Shown here: one piece after another, positions 53,743 to 62,860 of the stretch
How the letters are laid out: every line of letters starts with the position of its first letter
Position numbering within the stretch: position 1 is the first letter of the stretch
Assembly (NCBI RefSeq): GCF_015690355.1
Contig: NZ_JADPRT010000008.1
Location: 76,908-140,907, forward strand
Reading direction: 5' to 3'
Source: Streptacidiphilus fuscans
GTDB taxonomy: Bacteria > Actinomycetota > Actinomycetes > Streptomycetales > Streptomycetaceae
DNA length: 64,000 nt
Made by a program: the position numbers and the translations under genes
Notes under the pieces: generated by a model
The model's input: the letters and a program-made list of their open reading frames with translations, nothing else
Database searches by the model: none
What the model was told of the DNA's origin: nothing

Positions 53743-54549
53743 ATGTCGATCAATCCGCCGCCGGGGGGCTACCCGGAGCAGCAGCCCGGGTACGGCCAGC
53801 CCGGCTTCCAGCAGGACCCCGGGTATCCGCAACAGGGATACCCGCAGGCCGGCTATCAAGAGCCGGGTTTTCAGCAGCCGGGTTACCAGCAGCCCGGTTA
53901 TCAGCAGCCGATGGACCCCAACGCGGCCTGGGCGTACGGCGCGCCGGTCCCGCCGCCGAAGAAGCGCAGCCTGCTGAAGATCGTGCTGATCTGCGCCGGC
54001 GCCTTCATCGTCGTCATCGGCGGCGCGATCGGCTGGTTCGTCTACAGCCAGGCATCGCAGATGGGCAAGTACAAGCTGACGCCGCCCGCCAGCTTCGACG
54101 GCGCGTCCCTCACCACGAACAACTCCGTCGGCAACAGCCTGACCAGTGCCAACGCCAAGATCGCCCAGGCGGGACAGACCCCCGTCACCGCGATCTACGG
54201 TCCGGACACGGGCATGCCGAAGTACGTCAGCTACGGCCTCTACGGCGGACTGCCGCTCCCCAGCGTGCAGTTGGACGCGGCCTTCAAGGGCGCGACCAGT
54301 GGTGGCGCGACGATCACCCAGCAGACCAACGAGGACGCCGGACCGCAGGGCGGCGACATGCGCTGCGGCGTGATGAACGTGCCGAACAGCGGAACGTCGG
54401 TGTCCATCCCCATCTGCGCCTGGGCCGACAACAGCACCATGGACATCCTGATGCAGATCCCGGATGCCAGCGGCCAGACCACGATCGACCTGCCGACGCT
54501 CGCCGAGAAGACCCGCGAGCTGCGCCAGCAGATGGAGGTCGCGAAGTAA
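53743..54549 (+). CDS. Single-span membrane protein with Gln/Tyr/Pro/Gly-rich N-tail
   Basis: A 268-aa protein. Residues 1 to about 75 are a cytoplasmic PGYQQPGYQQP-type tail. A membrane helix follows KKRSLLKI (VLICAGAFIVVIGGAIGWFVY, about residues 85-107). The outer domain of 160 aa contains two cysteines (MRCGVMNV, PICAWADN) that could form a disulfide. No domain is recognised. The tail resembles that of the LCP protein at 14544. A GATAAT box 5 nt before the ATG suggests leaderless expression. Confidence 0.82.
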   Translation: MSINPPPGGYPEQQPGYGQPGFQQDPGYPQQGYPQAGYQEPGFQQPGYQQPGYQQPMDPNAAWAYGAPVPPPKKRSLLKIVLICAGAFIVVIGGAIGWFVYSQASQMGKYKLTPPASFDGASLTTNNSVGNSLTSANAKIAQAGQTPVTAIYGPDTGMPKYVSYGLYGGLPLPSVQLDAAFKGATSGGATITQQTNEDAGPQGGDMRCGVMNVPNSGTSVSIPICAWADNSTMDILMQIPDASGQTTIDLPTLAEKTRELRQQMEVAK

Positions 54550-54674
54550 CGGTGCTCGCCGTGTAGCGACAACCTCTCGACCAGCGGAGAGCCTCATTCG
54601 TGCCCCGTAGTCCGACCCGTCACACTGGTGTGCTGACACAGGTCGGCAGCGGGGCACAACCGTGAGGAGCAAAG

Positions 54675-55457
54675 GTGAGCGAGGACCCGGGCGCGGCGCG
54701 TCGGGCGCGGATGGATGCGCTGCGCGCTCAGGAGGCAGCCAAGGCGAAGCGGCGGAAGCTGCTGATCTTCGGTGGCGGGGGCCTGGCGGTCCTGGTCGTC
54801 GTCGGTCTGGTGCTGGGGCTGACGCTGAGCAGCTCGTCCAGCAGCAAGAGCAGCACGGCGACGAGCGCCGGCAGCGCCGGGTTCTGCGGGAACGTCGCCG
54901 CAGGCAGCCCGAACAACAAGCAGTGGGCGAACCCGCCCGCGCTGAGCATCGATACCAAGGCGACCTACACCGCCACGCTGAAAACCTCCTGCGGCGACAT
55001 CGGCCTCAAGCTGGACGCGCAGCACGCGCCGCAGACGGTCAACAGCTTCGTCTTCCTGGCGAAGCAGGGCTTCTTCGACCACACCAAGTGCCACCGTCTG
55101 ACGACGGCCGGCATTTACGTGCTGCAGTGCGGCGACCCGACCGGCACCGGCACGGGCGGCCCGGGCTACAAGTTCAACGACGAGTACCTGAACGACCCGG
55201 CGATCCAGGGCGGCACCTACCCGGCGGGCACCCTGGCGATGGCCAACTCCGGCCCGAACACCAACGGTTCGCAGTTCTTCCTGGTCTACAAGGACAGCCA
55301 GCTGTCGGCGAACTACACGCCGTTCGGCACCATCACCAGCGGGCTGGACATCCTCAACCGCATCGCCGCCGGCGGCACCGACAGCTCCAACGGCCAGGGC
55401 GACGGTCACCCCAACGACAACGTCGTGATCAACTCCGTCATGGCGGCCAAGCAGTAA
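54675..55457 (+). CDS. Cyclophilin-type peptidyl-prolyl isomerase, membrane anchored
   Basis: A 260-aa protein from the GTG at 54675 with AGGAG upstream. A basic N-terminus precedes one membrane segment (LAVLVVVGLVLGLTL, about residues 38-52), then a Ser-rich linker. The cyclophilin domain contains TVNSFVFLAKQGFFDHTKCHR, AMANSGPNTNGSQFFLVY and NYTPFGTITSGLDIL. The usual active-site FHR is CHR here and TAGIYVLQCGDP replaces VI.GFM.QGGDP, so activity may be altered. It would act outside the membrane on secreted proteins. Confidence 0.93.
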   Translation: MSEDPGAARRARMDALRAQEAAKAKRRKLLIFGGGGLAVLVVVGLVLGLTLSSSSSSKSSTATSAGSAGFCGNVAAGSPNNKQWANPPALSIDTKATYTATLKTSCGDIGLKLDAQHAPQTVNSFVFLAKQGFFDHTKCHRLTTAGIYVLQCGDPTGTGTGGPGYKFNDEYLNDPAIQGGTYPAGTLAMANSGPNTNGSQFFLVYKDSQLSANYTPFGTITSGLDILNRIAAGGTDSSNGQGDGHPNDNVVINSVMAAKQ

Positions 55458-55467
55458 CGCAGCAAAG

Positions 55468-55503
55468 AAGGGCCCGGGGCGCTTTCGCCCCGGGCCCTTT
55501 CTG
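55468..55503. terminator. Bidirectional terminator between the cyclophilin gene and clpX
   Basis: A perfect 14-bp stem (55468-55481 with 55486-55499), loop CTTT, followed by TTTC on the plus strand, lies between convergent genes. Confidence 0.9.
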
Positions 55504-55512
55504 CTGTGCCTG

Positions 55513-56796
<1,284 letters not shown>

Positions 56797-57135
56797 GAGG
56801 TGCTTCCCCTTCGCCAACGGCTCCCTGGGGGACGGAGCCTGGTGCTTGGTATCCGACGGTACTCCGCCAGGACCCCCGATTCGCCGTCTTCGGCGGTTCC
56901 CGCTTCCGCCCTGGGCGAATATCCGGCTCGCGACCGGACACCGGAGCGAGGAACGGAACGACGGAACGATAAGTCGGTACTGACGATGGTGCCAGGCCCC
57001 GCCCCCGGCTCCAAGAGCCGGGGGTGGTCTGGCTGCGTGGTACTGGTCTCAACGGCCGCGTACGGGCGCCGGACCTGCGGAGCAACCGCAGCGCAGCGCA
57101 GAGGCGACTGCAGAGCGAGCTCCGCCTGCAGAAAC
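56797..57135 (-). other. Gap between clpP2 and clpX
   Basis: No gene is seen. A 9-bp stem, CCCCCGGCT/AGCCGGGGG with loop CCAAG (57002-57024), is a plausible terminator for the clpP operon. Closer to clpP2 the sequence has short repeats of GCGCA and CTGCAG. No ClgR-type box was found here. Confidence 0.55.
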
Positions 57136-57798
57136 TCAGTCCTGCAGGGAGGACTTGCGGGTCGAGACGATCTGGTCGACGAAGCCGTACTGGAGCGCCT
57201 CCTCGGCCGTGAGGATCTTGTCGCGCTCGATGTCCTCGCTGATCTCCTGCTGGGTCTTCTTGGAGTGCTTGGCCAGCAGCTCCTCCAGCAGTTCGCGCAT
57301 GCGCTGGATCTCGTGCGCCTGGATCTCCAGGTCGGAGACCTGGCCGCGGCCCGTCTCGGTGTACGGCTGGTGGATCAGCACGCGGGCGTTCGGCAGCGCC
57401 ATGCGCTTGCCCGGCGTACCGGCGGCCAGCAGCACGGCGGCGGCCGAGGCGGCCTGGCCCATGCAGACCGTCTGGATGTCGGGCTTCACGAACTGCATCG
57501 TGTCGTAGATGGCGGTGAGCGCGGTGAACGAGCCGCCGGGCGAGTTGATGTACATGGAGATGTCCCGGTCCGGGTCCATGGACTCCAGGCAGAGCAACTG
57601 CGCCATGATGTCGTTCGCCGAGACGTCGTCGACCTGGGAACCCAGGAAGATCACGCGCTCCTCGAAGAGCTTGGCGTACGGGTCGTACTCACGAATGCCC
57701 TGCGAGGTGCGCTCGACGAAGCGCGGGATGATGTAGCGGCCCTCGGCACGCATGTCCTCCATGCGCGCCTTGGCACTGTCGAGGCTGGGGATGTTCAT
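57136..57798 (-). CDS. clpP2: ATP-dependent Clp protease proteolytic subunit ClpP2
   Basis: A 220-aa serine protease. The nucleophile is in CMGQAASAAAVLL, the histidine in LIHQPYTETGRGQ, and the aspartate in EDIERDKILTAEEA. The N-terminal propeptide (MNIPSLDSAKARMEDMRAEG) is typical of the second actinobacterial ClpP. It pairs with ClpP1 in a mixed tetradecamer and is loaded by ClpX or ClpC. It lies 68 nt after clpP1. Confidence 0.97.
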   Translation of the reverse strand: MNIPSLDSAKARMEDMRAEGRYIIPRFVERTSQGIREYDPYAKLFEERVIFLGSQVDDVSANDIMAQLLCLESMDPDRDISMYINSPGGSFTALTAIYDTMQFVKPDIQTVCMGQAASAAAVLLAAGTPGKRMALPNARVLIHQPYTETGRGQVSDLEIQAHEIQRMRELLEELLAKHSKKTQQEISEDIERDKILTAEEALQYGFVDQIVSTRKSSLQD

Positions 57799-57866
57799 CG
57801 GGTCTTCCGTCCTCCGGAACGATGGTCTGTGGTGGTTGGTGCGGACCGACGCGGCGCTGAGGCTGC

Positions 57867-58505
57867 TCAGGCGCCGGTGCCGCCGCCACCGGGGACGTCC
57901 GCGGCGCTGTGCATGATGTTGTCGATCAGGCCGTACTCCTTGGCCTCGACCGGCGTGAACCAGCGGTCGCGGTCGGAGTCCTTGGTGATCTGGTCCGTCG
58001 TCTGACCACTGTGCTCGGCGATCAGTTCGGCCATCCGGTGCTTGAGGCGGACCAGCTGCTGGGCCTGGATCCGGATGTCGGTCGCGGAGCCGCCGAGGCC
58101 CGCCGAGGGCTGGTGCATCAGGATCTCGGCGTTCGGCAGCGCGAAGCGCTTGCCCTTGGCGCCGGCGGTGAGCAGGAACTGGCCCATCGAGGCGGCCATG
58201 CCCATCGCGATGGTGACCACGTCGTTCTTGATGTACTGCATGGTGTCGTAGATCGCCATGCCGGCGGTGACGGATCCGCCCGGAGAGTTGATGTAGAGGA
58301 AGATGTCCTTTTCCGGGTCGGCCGCGAGCAGCAGCAGCTGCGCGGTGATCCGGTTGGCGATGTCGTCGTCGACCTGCTGGCCGAGGAAGATGATGCGCTC
58401 GTTGAGCAGACGGTTGTAGACCTGGTCCCCCAGTCCGCCACCGCTGATGTCACCGGCGGCACGGGGAGTCACAAGCCCGGGCATCGAGATCTGCGGAATC
58501 GTCAC
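57867..58505 (-). CDS. clpP1: ATP-dependent Clp protease proteolytic subunit ClpP1
   Basis: A 212-aa protease subunit from the GTG at 58505 with AGGTGG upstream (product TIPQISMPGLVTPRAAGD). The nucleophile lies in IAMGMAASMGQFLL, the histidine in MHQPSAGLGGSATD and the aspartate in DSDRDRWFTPVEA. First gene of the clpP1-clpP2 operon. A ClgR-type box lies 112 bp upstream. A longer frame to 58601 exists but enters the promoter. Confidence 0.96.
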   Translation of the reverse strand: MTIPQISMPGLVTPRAAGDISGGGLGDQVYNRLLNERIIFLGQQVDDDIANRITAQLLLLAADPEKDIFLYINSPGGSVTAGMAIYDTMQYIKNDVVTIAMGMAASMGQFLLTAGAKGKRFALPNAEILMHQPSAGLGGSATDIRIQAQQLVRLKHRMAELIAEHSGQTTDQITKDSDRDRWFTPVEAKEYGLIDNIMHSAADVPGGGGTGA

Positions 58506-58616
58506 GTATCCACCTGCTCGTTGTTGGCACGACAGCTGCTCGTCGAAGACAGCCGTCACAGCGTTTCCACCGACCCTAACGCGCGGGACTTGCCTGGCCA
58601 TCCCTCACACCGACCT

Positions 58617-58630
58617 GTTCGCTTTGAGCG
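58617..58630. promoter_or_regulatory. ClgR-type box upstream of clpP1
   Basis: GTTCGC-TTTGA-GCG matches the reported Streptomyces ClgR consensus GTTCGC-N5-GCG exactly. ClgR activates clpP1 and lon under protein stress. The site lies 112 bp from the clpP1 start, in the promoter region. Confidence 0.7.
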
Positions 58631-58673
58631 TCACGTGTGCGGACCAGCGCGTCGCGCCCGGGGCCGGCCCGGA

Positions 58674-58721
58674 GTCGCCGGATCGGCCGGATCGGATCGG
58701 AGTCGCCGGATCGGATCGGAT
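58674..58721. repeat. Short direct repeats of CGGATCGGATCGGA
   Basis: Overlapping copies of GCCGGATCGG and CGGATCGGATCGGA lie between the tig terminator and the clpP1 promoter. They may be simple slippage repeats or protein-binding half sites; nothing distinguishes these. Confidence 0.6.
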
Positions 58722-58722
58722 A

Positions 58723-58763
58723 CGGCAGGGCCCGGACCGCGCGTCGCGGTCCGGGCCCTGCCG
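58723..58763 (-). terminator. Terminator after tig
   Basis: A perfect 18-bp stem (58723-58740 with 58746-58763), loop GCGTC, lies 32 nt past the tig stop codon. No T-tract follows. Confidence 0.8.
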
Positions 58764-58794
58764 GTGTGCGTCAGGAACTGACGTCAGAGGCTGC

Positions 58795-60213
58795 TCAGGC
58801 CTCCTCGGTCTCCTCGACCTCGGCGGCGGTCTCCTCGGCGGCGGCCTCGACCTCGACGGTCTCGACAGCCTCGGAGATCTCCTCGTCCTCGTCGTCCTCG
58901 AAGTCGACGACCTCGCCGTTGGTGTCGACGACCTTGGCGGCCTCGACGACGGACGCCAGGGCCTTTCCGCGGACGACCTCACCGACGAGCAGCGGCACCT
59001 GGCCACCCTGGACGACCTGCTGGGCGAACTCGTCCGGGGTCATGCCGGAGCCGGCGGCGCGGCGCAGCAGGTGCTCGGTGAGCTCCTCCTGGCTGACGTT
59101 CAGCTCCTCCTTGGCGGCGATCGCGTCGAGGACGAACTGGGTCTTGATGCCCTTCTTCGCCTGCTCGTCGAGCTCGGCGTCGAACTCCTCGGCGGACTTG
59201 TCCTGAAGCTTCAGCCAGGCGTCCATGTCGATGCCCATCTGGGGCAGCTGGTGGTGCTCCAGGTTGTGCTTGCGGGTCTCGATCTCGTCCGCGAGCAGCT
59301 TCTCCGGGTAGGGCATCTCGACGAGCTCGAGCAGCGCGTCGAGGACCTTCTCCTGGGCCTGGGTGGCCTGGTCGAACTCCTTCATGCGCGCGAGGCGCTT
59401 GCGGGAGTCGTCCTTCAGCTCGTCGAGGGTGTCGAACTCGCTCGCCATCTGGGCGAACTCGTCGTCCAGCTCGGGGAGCTCCTTCTCCTGCACCGCGGTG
59501 ACCGTGACGGTGACCTCGGAGTCCTGGCCCGCGGCGGAGCCGCCCTTGAGCTCGGTGGTGAAGGTGGCGGAGCCGCCGGCCTCCAGGCCGACGACGGCCT
59601 CGTCGATGCCGTCCAGCAGGCGGCCGGAGCCGATCTCGTAGCTCACGCCGGTGGCGGTGCCGTCCTCGGGGACCTCACCGTCGACCTTGGCCTCCAGGTC
59701 GACGACGACGATGTCGCCCTCGGCAGCGGCGCGCTCGACGGCGTTCACCGAGGCGAAGCGCTCGCGGAGCTGGTCCAGGCTCTTCTCGACGTCCTCGTCG
59801 GTGACCTCGATCGCGTCGACGGTGACCTCGATGGTGTCGAACTCCGGGAGCGTGATCTCGGGACGGATGTCCACCTCGGCGGTGAACTTCAGGTCGCCGC
59901 CGTCGGCAAGCTTCTCGACGCCCTCGATCTCGGTGATCTCCGGCTGGCCGAGGACGTCGATCTTGCCCTCGTCGACCGCCTGGCCGTAGAACTTCGGCAG
60001 CGCGTCGTTGACGGCCTCCTCCAGCACGGCACCGCGGCCGAAACGCTGGTCGATGACGCGAGCCGGGATCTTGCCCTTACGGAAACCCGGAACCGTGACC
60101 TGCTGGTTGATCTTCTTGTACGCCGCGTCGAGGCTGGGCTTGAGCTCCTCGAAGGGCACCTCGACGGTGAGTCGAACCCTGGTCGGGTTCAGAGTCTCCA
60201 CGGCGCTCTTCAC
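58795..60213 (-). CDS. tig: Trigger factor
   Basis: A ribosome-bound chaperone and prolyl isomerase of 472 aa. The GTG at 60213 has AAGGAG 8 nt upstream. The ribosome-binding loop is VPGFRKGKIP near residue 45. The FKBP domain covers about residues 150-240 (EGDIVVVDLEAKVDGE) and the helical C-terminal chaperone arms follow. The last 45 residues are strongly acidic (EVDFEDDEDEEIS, EAAAEETAAEVEE), typical for actinobacteria. tig-clpP1-clpP2-clpX is a conserved quality-control block. Confidence 0.96.
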   Translation of the reverse strand: MKSAVETLNPTRVRLTVEVPFEELKPSLDAAYKKINQQVTVPGFRKGKIPARVIDQRFGRGAVLEEAVNDALPKFYGQAVDEGKIDVLGQPEITEIEGVEKLADGGDLKFTAEVDIRPEITLPEFDTIEVTVDAIEVTDEDVEKSLDQLRERFASVNAVERAAAEGDIVVVDLEAKVDGEVPEDGTATGVSYEIGSGRLLDGIDEAVVGLEAGGSATFTTELKGGSAAGQDSEVTVTVTAVQEKELPELDDEFAQMASEFDTLDELKDDSRKRLARMKEFDQATQAQEKVLDALLELVEMPYPEKLLADEIETRKHNLEHHQLPQMGIDMDAWLKLQDKSAEEFDAELDEQAKKGIKTQFVLDAIAAKEELNVSQEELTEHLLRRAAGSGMTPDEFAQQVVQGGQVPLLVGEVVRGKALASVVEAAKVVDTNGEVVDFEDDEDEEISEAVETVEVEAAAEETAAEVEETEEA

Positions 60214-60485
60214 GGTTGGGTCTCCTTGGGGGCTTTGCGAGTCGGTGTGTCCGCCCCGGCCCGCATTCTCGGGCACGCGGCGAGACGGGTGATGCGTCTT
60301 TGGTGACTATCGCCCGCCGGGCAGGTGGTTGGTTCGCCTTCGCAGACGCCACCAGCGTCCCATCCTACCGGCTACCACATCCGCCTTCGCCCCGGTGTCG
60401 GAGGAGACCGTTGCCGCTGCGTTTTCGCAGGTCAGCGGGGCGAGAAGGGGCTGGGAAGAGACTGGGAAGGAGAATCCCAGAAAAT

Positions 60486-60562
60486 TGGTCGGGGTGACCG
60501 GATTCGAACCGACGACCTTCCGCTCCCAAAGCGGACGCGCTACCAAACTGCGCCACACCCCG
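60486..60562 (-). tRNA. tRNA-Pro (anticodon TGG)
   Basis: A 74-nt tRNA with acceptor CGGGGTG/CACCCCG, anticodon loop TTTGGGA (TGG), T arm GGTTCGAATCC and discriminator A, followed by encoded CCA (60486-60488). It reads CCA and other Pro codons by wobble. No intron. Confidence 0.97.
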
Positions 60563-60801
60563 TACGTCTTTCGCTTGGCGAGACGTAGCGTACATGGTCG
60601 ACCACGTCGCCCCGAGCGATTTACGGCGCACCGCTCCGCACGTCGTCGAACGAGTGGTTCCGCAGGTCGCCGCAGGTGTCGTCGTGGATGTCACGGCGGA
60701 TGTCGTCGTACATGTCGTGAGAAGAGCGCCGCGCATGTCGTCGATCAACGGGTGTGCATCGGCCGCCCCGCGTCCGCTACCCTGTTCCCCGAACGGCGCT
60801 C

Positions 60802-60875
60802 GCGGGCGTAGCTCAATGGTAGAGCCCTAGTCTTCCAAACTAGCTACGCGGGTTCGATTCCCGTCGCCCGCTCCA
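60802..60875 (+). tRNA. tRNA-Gly (anticodon TCC)
   Basis: A 71-nt tRNA with acceptor GCGGGCG/CGCCCGC, anticodon loop CTTCCAA (TCC), T arm GGTTCGATTCC and discriminator T, plus encoded CCA (60873-60875). A TACCCT box at 60778-60783 is a likely -10. Its 3' half is the att site of the decayed element that follows. Confidence 0.97.
60838..60874 (+). repeat. attL-like site (3' half of tRNA-Gly)
   Basis: The 37 nt from AACTAGCTACGCGGGTT to CGCTCC recur at 62804-62840 with three differences. The first 17 nt are identical. Integration into the 3' half of a tRNA, which the element restores, is the standard mode of actinomycete integrative elements. Confidence 0.8.
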
Positions 60876-60886
60876 ACGCCGAAGGC

Positions 60887-61078
60887 TCAGGCCAGGGACA
60901 TGCTCCCCGGTCTGGGCCTTCTGCTTTGCAGGGTGCCCGCTCCCCCGGCGTGTTTGGTGCCGGCTCCGGTCGAGGCAGTCAGGGTGTTCCCGGTATGCCG
61001 AAGATCATGGAAGTGCAGGCCCGCGATCCGGACCTTAGGCCGCCGCTGGGTGCGCGAGATCCTATGCGCAGACGACAC
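60887..61078 (-). pseudogene. Truncated tyrosine-recombinase integrase (C-terminal fragment)
   Basis: Residues 20-42 of this 63-codon frame read GLHFHDLRHTGNTLTAST, the box II motif with HxxR (His24, Arg27) of pSAM2-type phage integrases. Upstream of about 61040 the similarity stops, and after TGAGTK the segment carrying the catalytic tyrosine (about 50 aa) is missing. It ends 13 nt from the tRNA-Gly, the normal integrase position. It cannot be active. Confidence 0.8.
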
Positions 61079-61090
61079 TCTGATCGTCAG

Positions 61091-61612
61091 TCAGCTGGCG
61101 GACGGCTTGGGCGGCCCGGGCACGGGCCACTGCTTGTGGAGCTTGCAGAAGCCTTCGGGTTCCTCCGGCGGGCCGACGTACTCCCACAGAACGGGAGTGT
61201 TGCTGTCTCTGCCCTCGTACAGGTTGTTTTGACCCGTGGCGCCCAAAAGGACCATGCCGTCGGTGGCCGGCGCCAACGAATACGGGTTGTAGGTGCCGCC
61301 CAGGTGCCAGGTGCCGCTGTCCGATCCGACCTGGGGGTTGGAGGTCCCGAAGCCGCACACGTCGACAGCGGAGAAGGTTCCGTCGCCGCGCAGGGTCAGG
61401 CTGCCCCCATTCGGCGACTTCCAAGTACCAAGCAATTCGGCCTCGCTGAAGTGCGCGGCCTTGGGGGTGGGATCAGTGAAGTGTCGGTACAGCGCCGAGC
61501 CGATCAGGATCGAGGCCAGCAGGGCCACCACACCCAGACAGCCGGTGAGACAACCAGACCTGGACTTCTGGGACGGTCCCCGAACCTCGGTCTGGCCGAA
61601 GTTCTCAAGCAT
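61091..61612 (-). CDS. Membrane-anchored lipocalin-like protein
   Basis: A 173-aa protein from the ATG at 61612 with GAGGGGG upstream. A membrane helix covers about residues 25-45 (LTGCLGVVALLASILIGSAL). The outer part has a beta-rich pattern (LLGTWKSPNGGSLTLRGDGT; DSGTWHLGGTYNPYSL) as in lipocalin or META-like domains, with two cysteines (VDVCGFG; GFCKLHKQW). Cargo of the decayed element; function unknown. Confidence 0.72.
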   Translation of the reverse strand: MLENFGQTEVRGPSQKSRSGCLTGCLGVVALLASILIGSALYRHFTDPTPKAAHFSEAELLGTWKSPNGGSLTLRGDGTFSAVDVCGFGTSNPQVGSDSGTWHLGGTYNPYSLAPATDGMVLLGATGQNNLYEGRDSNTPVLWEYVGPPEEPEGFCKLHKQWPVPGPPKPSAS

Positions 61613-61744
61613 CCGTGCCCCCTCGACTCGTCGCCACGGTCTACCTACGTGACCCAGGGGTATGCGCACTCGGTTCCAGGTTTCCGCGTGGGCGTTCGTT
61701 CGGCCGCCCCGCAGGTCAAAGCAGGTGGGACGTGCTGGCGGCGA

Positions 61745-62020
61745 GTGATCTGCAAAGCCGCTCGCCTCTTGATCGCGTTCCTGGCGGCGTGGACAATGCG
61801 CGTCGTGACTTCAGGACTCGACCAGCCCAGGTGGCGGTCTGCTCTTCGCAGCGGCGGGAGTTTTGCGGTGTGCGGAGCGCTTGGGATCGTCACGTATGCC
61901 CTCATCTCGCATCGCCCGGGAGGGCTGACGGGACTGCCGTGGTGGGGGCTCTCGTTCGGGGTCATCATCTCAACGACCCTCGGCGCACTGTTCCCGAACG
62001 GCCGTCGGCGGAGGAGATGA
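61745..62020 (+). CDS. Small two-span membrane protein in the element
   Basis: 91 aa if started at the GTG at 61745, or 74 aa from the ATG at 61796. It has hydrophobic segments LLIAFLAAWT (long form only), SFAVCGALGIVTYALIS and WWGLSFGVIISTTLGALFP, then a basic end, NGRRRRR. The terminal pattern G-x-(I/L)-FPN recurs in the 158-aa neighbour. The evidence is only topology and position, so it may be a remnant. Confidence 0.45.
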   Translation: MICKAARLLIAFLAAWTMRVVTSGLDQPRWRSALRSGGSFAVCGALGIVTYALISHRPGGLTGLPWWGLSFGVIISTTLGALFPNGRRRRR

Positions 62021-62107
62021 GCATCAAGCCGATTGACGGGAACCAGCGGCCCCCATGCCCCGGGTGCGGCCGAGCACGCGCCGGGACGGACCCACAGTGA
62101 GACCCGC

Positions 62108-62584
62108 TCAGAGGCGCCGGGGCGTGTTGGGGCTGATGTTGGGAAAGATGGCCCCGAAGACAGGGGCGAGGACCAACCCCATCACGTTGGTGAATCCGAG
62201 GTGATCGTGCCACACCGTCAGTGCGGCAGCACTGTGGTGGACGAGGACATCGAAGGAGCCAAGGCCGAGGTCCTTCGCAGTGAGCAGCGCAAATCCCGCG
62301 TACTGGCCCAGAAACGTTGCGGCCAGTGAGCAGACGGAACTGACCGTCGACGTCACGGCACCGCCGCAGCCCCGGCGGTTGACCGCTGTGCCGATCGCGC
62401 CGCCGATGATTGCCCCTATCCATCCGTAGATGGTCCGGGTGGTGTCGATGACGAGCGCGTAGGCCACGGCGCAGAGCAGCATGGAGACCACGGCGGTGAT
62501 CACACCCACCGCGACGTTGCCCTTGGTCGCCGCTGGTGGAGGCGCGGGGACAGCCGTGGCCTTGCTTCTGACGCTCTGATCCAT
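62108..62584 (-). CDS. Four-span membrane protein in the element
   Basis: A 158-aa protein from the ATG at 62584, with an N-terminal Pro/Ala-rich stretch and four membrane segments (VAVGVITAVVSMLLCAVAYAL; TIYGWIGAIIGGAIGTAV; VSSVCSLAATFLGQYAGFALL; FTNVMGLVLAPVFGAIF). No family is recognised. It is convergent with the 91-aa frame. Probably element cargo. Confidence 0.65.
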   Translation of the reverse strand: MDQSVRSKATAVPAPPPAATKGNVAVGVITAVVSMLLCAVAYALVIDTTRTIYGWIGAIIGGAIGTAVNRRGCGGAVTSTVSSVCSLAATFLGQYAGFALLTAKDLGLGSFDVLVHHSAAALTVWHDHLGFTNVMGLVLAPVFGAIFPNISPNTPRRL

Positions 62585-62803
62585 GTGATTGCCTCCGTGG
62601 ACTCCTGATCGGGCGGCGGCATGCTAGCAGCGAGATCCGAGCTTGATCACCGGGTTTTCGGTGATGAGCGGCCGGCCCCCGCCCGCTGCGTTCCCGTTCC
62701 TGCGGGGACCCGTGGGGAAGAGCGGATAGGCTGAGGGTGAATCAAGCGAAAGGCCAGCTCAGCGAGTCCCCAGCGCACGGCCGGGCCGTCGGCGGATAGT
62801 TTC

Positions 62804-62840
62804 AACTAGCTACGCGGGTTAGAGTCCCGTCCCCCGCTCC
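62804..62840 (+). repeat. attR-like degenerate copy of the tRNA-Gly 3' half
   Basis: AACTAGCTACGCGGGTT is identical to the tRNA-Gly at 60838. The following 20 nt differ at three positions (C to A, T to G, G to C), which would break the T arm. Beyond it GAAGGCT is also shared with the sequence after the real tRNA. It has no 5' half and cannot be a tRNA gene. Confidence 0.8.
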
Positions 62841-62860
62841 GAAGCGGAAGGCTGAAGCGC

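Larger units (their letters stand above)
60876..62803. mobile_element. Decayed integrative element in tRNA-Gly
   Basis: A 1.9-kb segment bounded by the intact tRNA-Gly and a degenerate copy of its 3' half. It contains a tyrosine-recombinase fragment next to the tRNA, a lipocalin-like membrane protein, and two other small membrane proteins with no recognised role. No replication or transfer gene is left. It is probably what remains of a larger pSAM2-like element, or of a small satellite. Confidence 0.7.

Noticed and set aside
60325..60588. Short frame containing GVTGFEPTTFRSQSG
   Set aside because: This is the well-known false translation of the tRNA-Pro gene at 60486-60562.
60365..60748. Thr-rich minus-strand frame between tRNA-Pro and tRNA-Gly
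   Set aside because: It is made of GTC/GTCGTC-type simple repeats and runs through the tRNA; no coding signal. The gap holds only a likely tRNA-Gly promoter.
60926..62020. 364-codon plus-strand frame across the decayed element
   Set aside because: It runs antisense to the integrase fragment and the lipocalin-like gene; only its last 75-91 codons look like protein.
62804..62840. Second tRNA-Gly gene
   Set aside because: Only the 3' half is present and the T arm is mutated; it is an att remnant.
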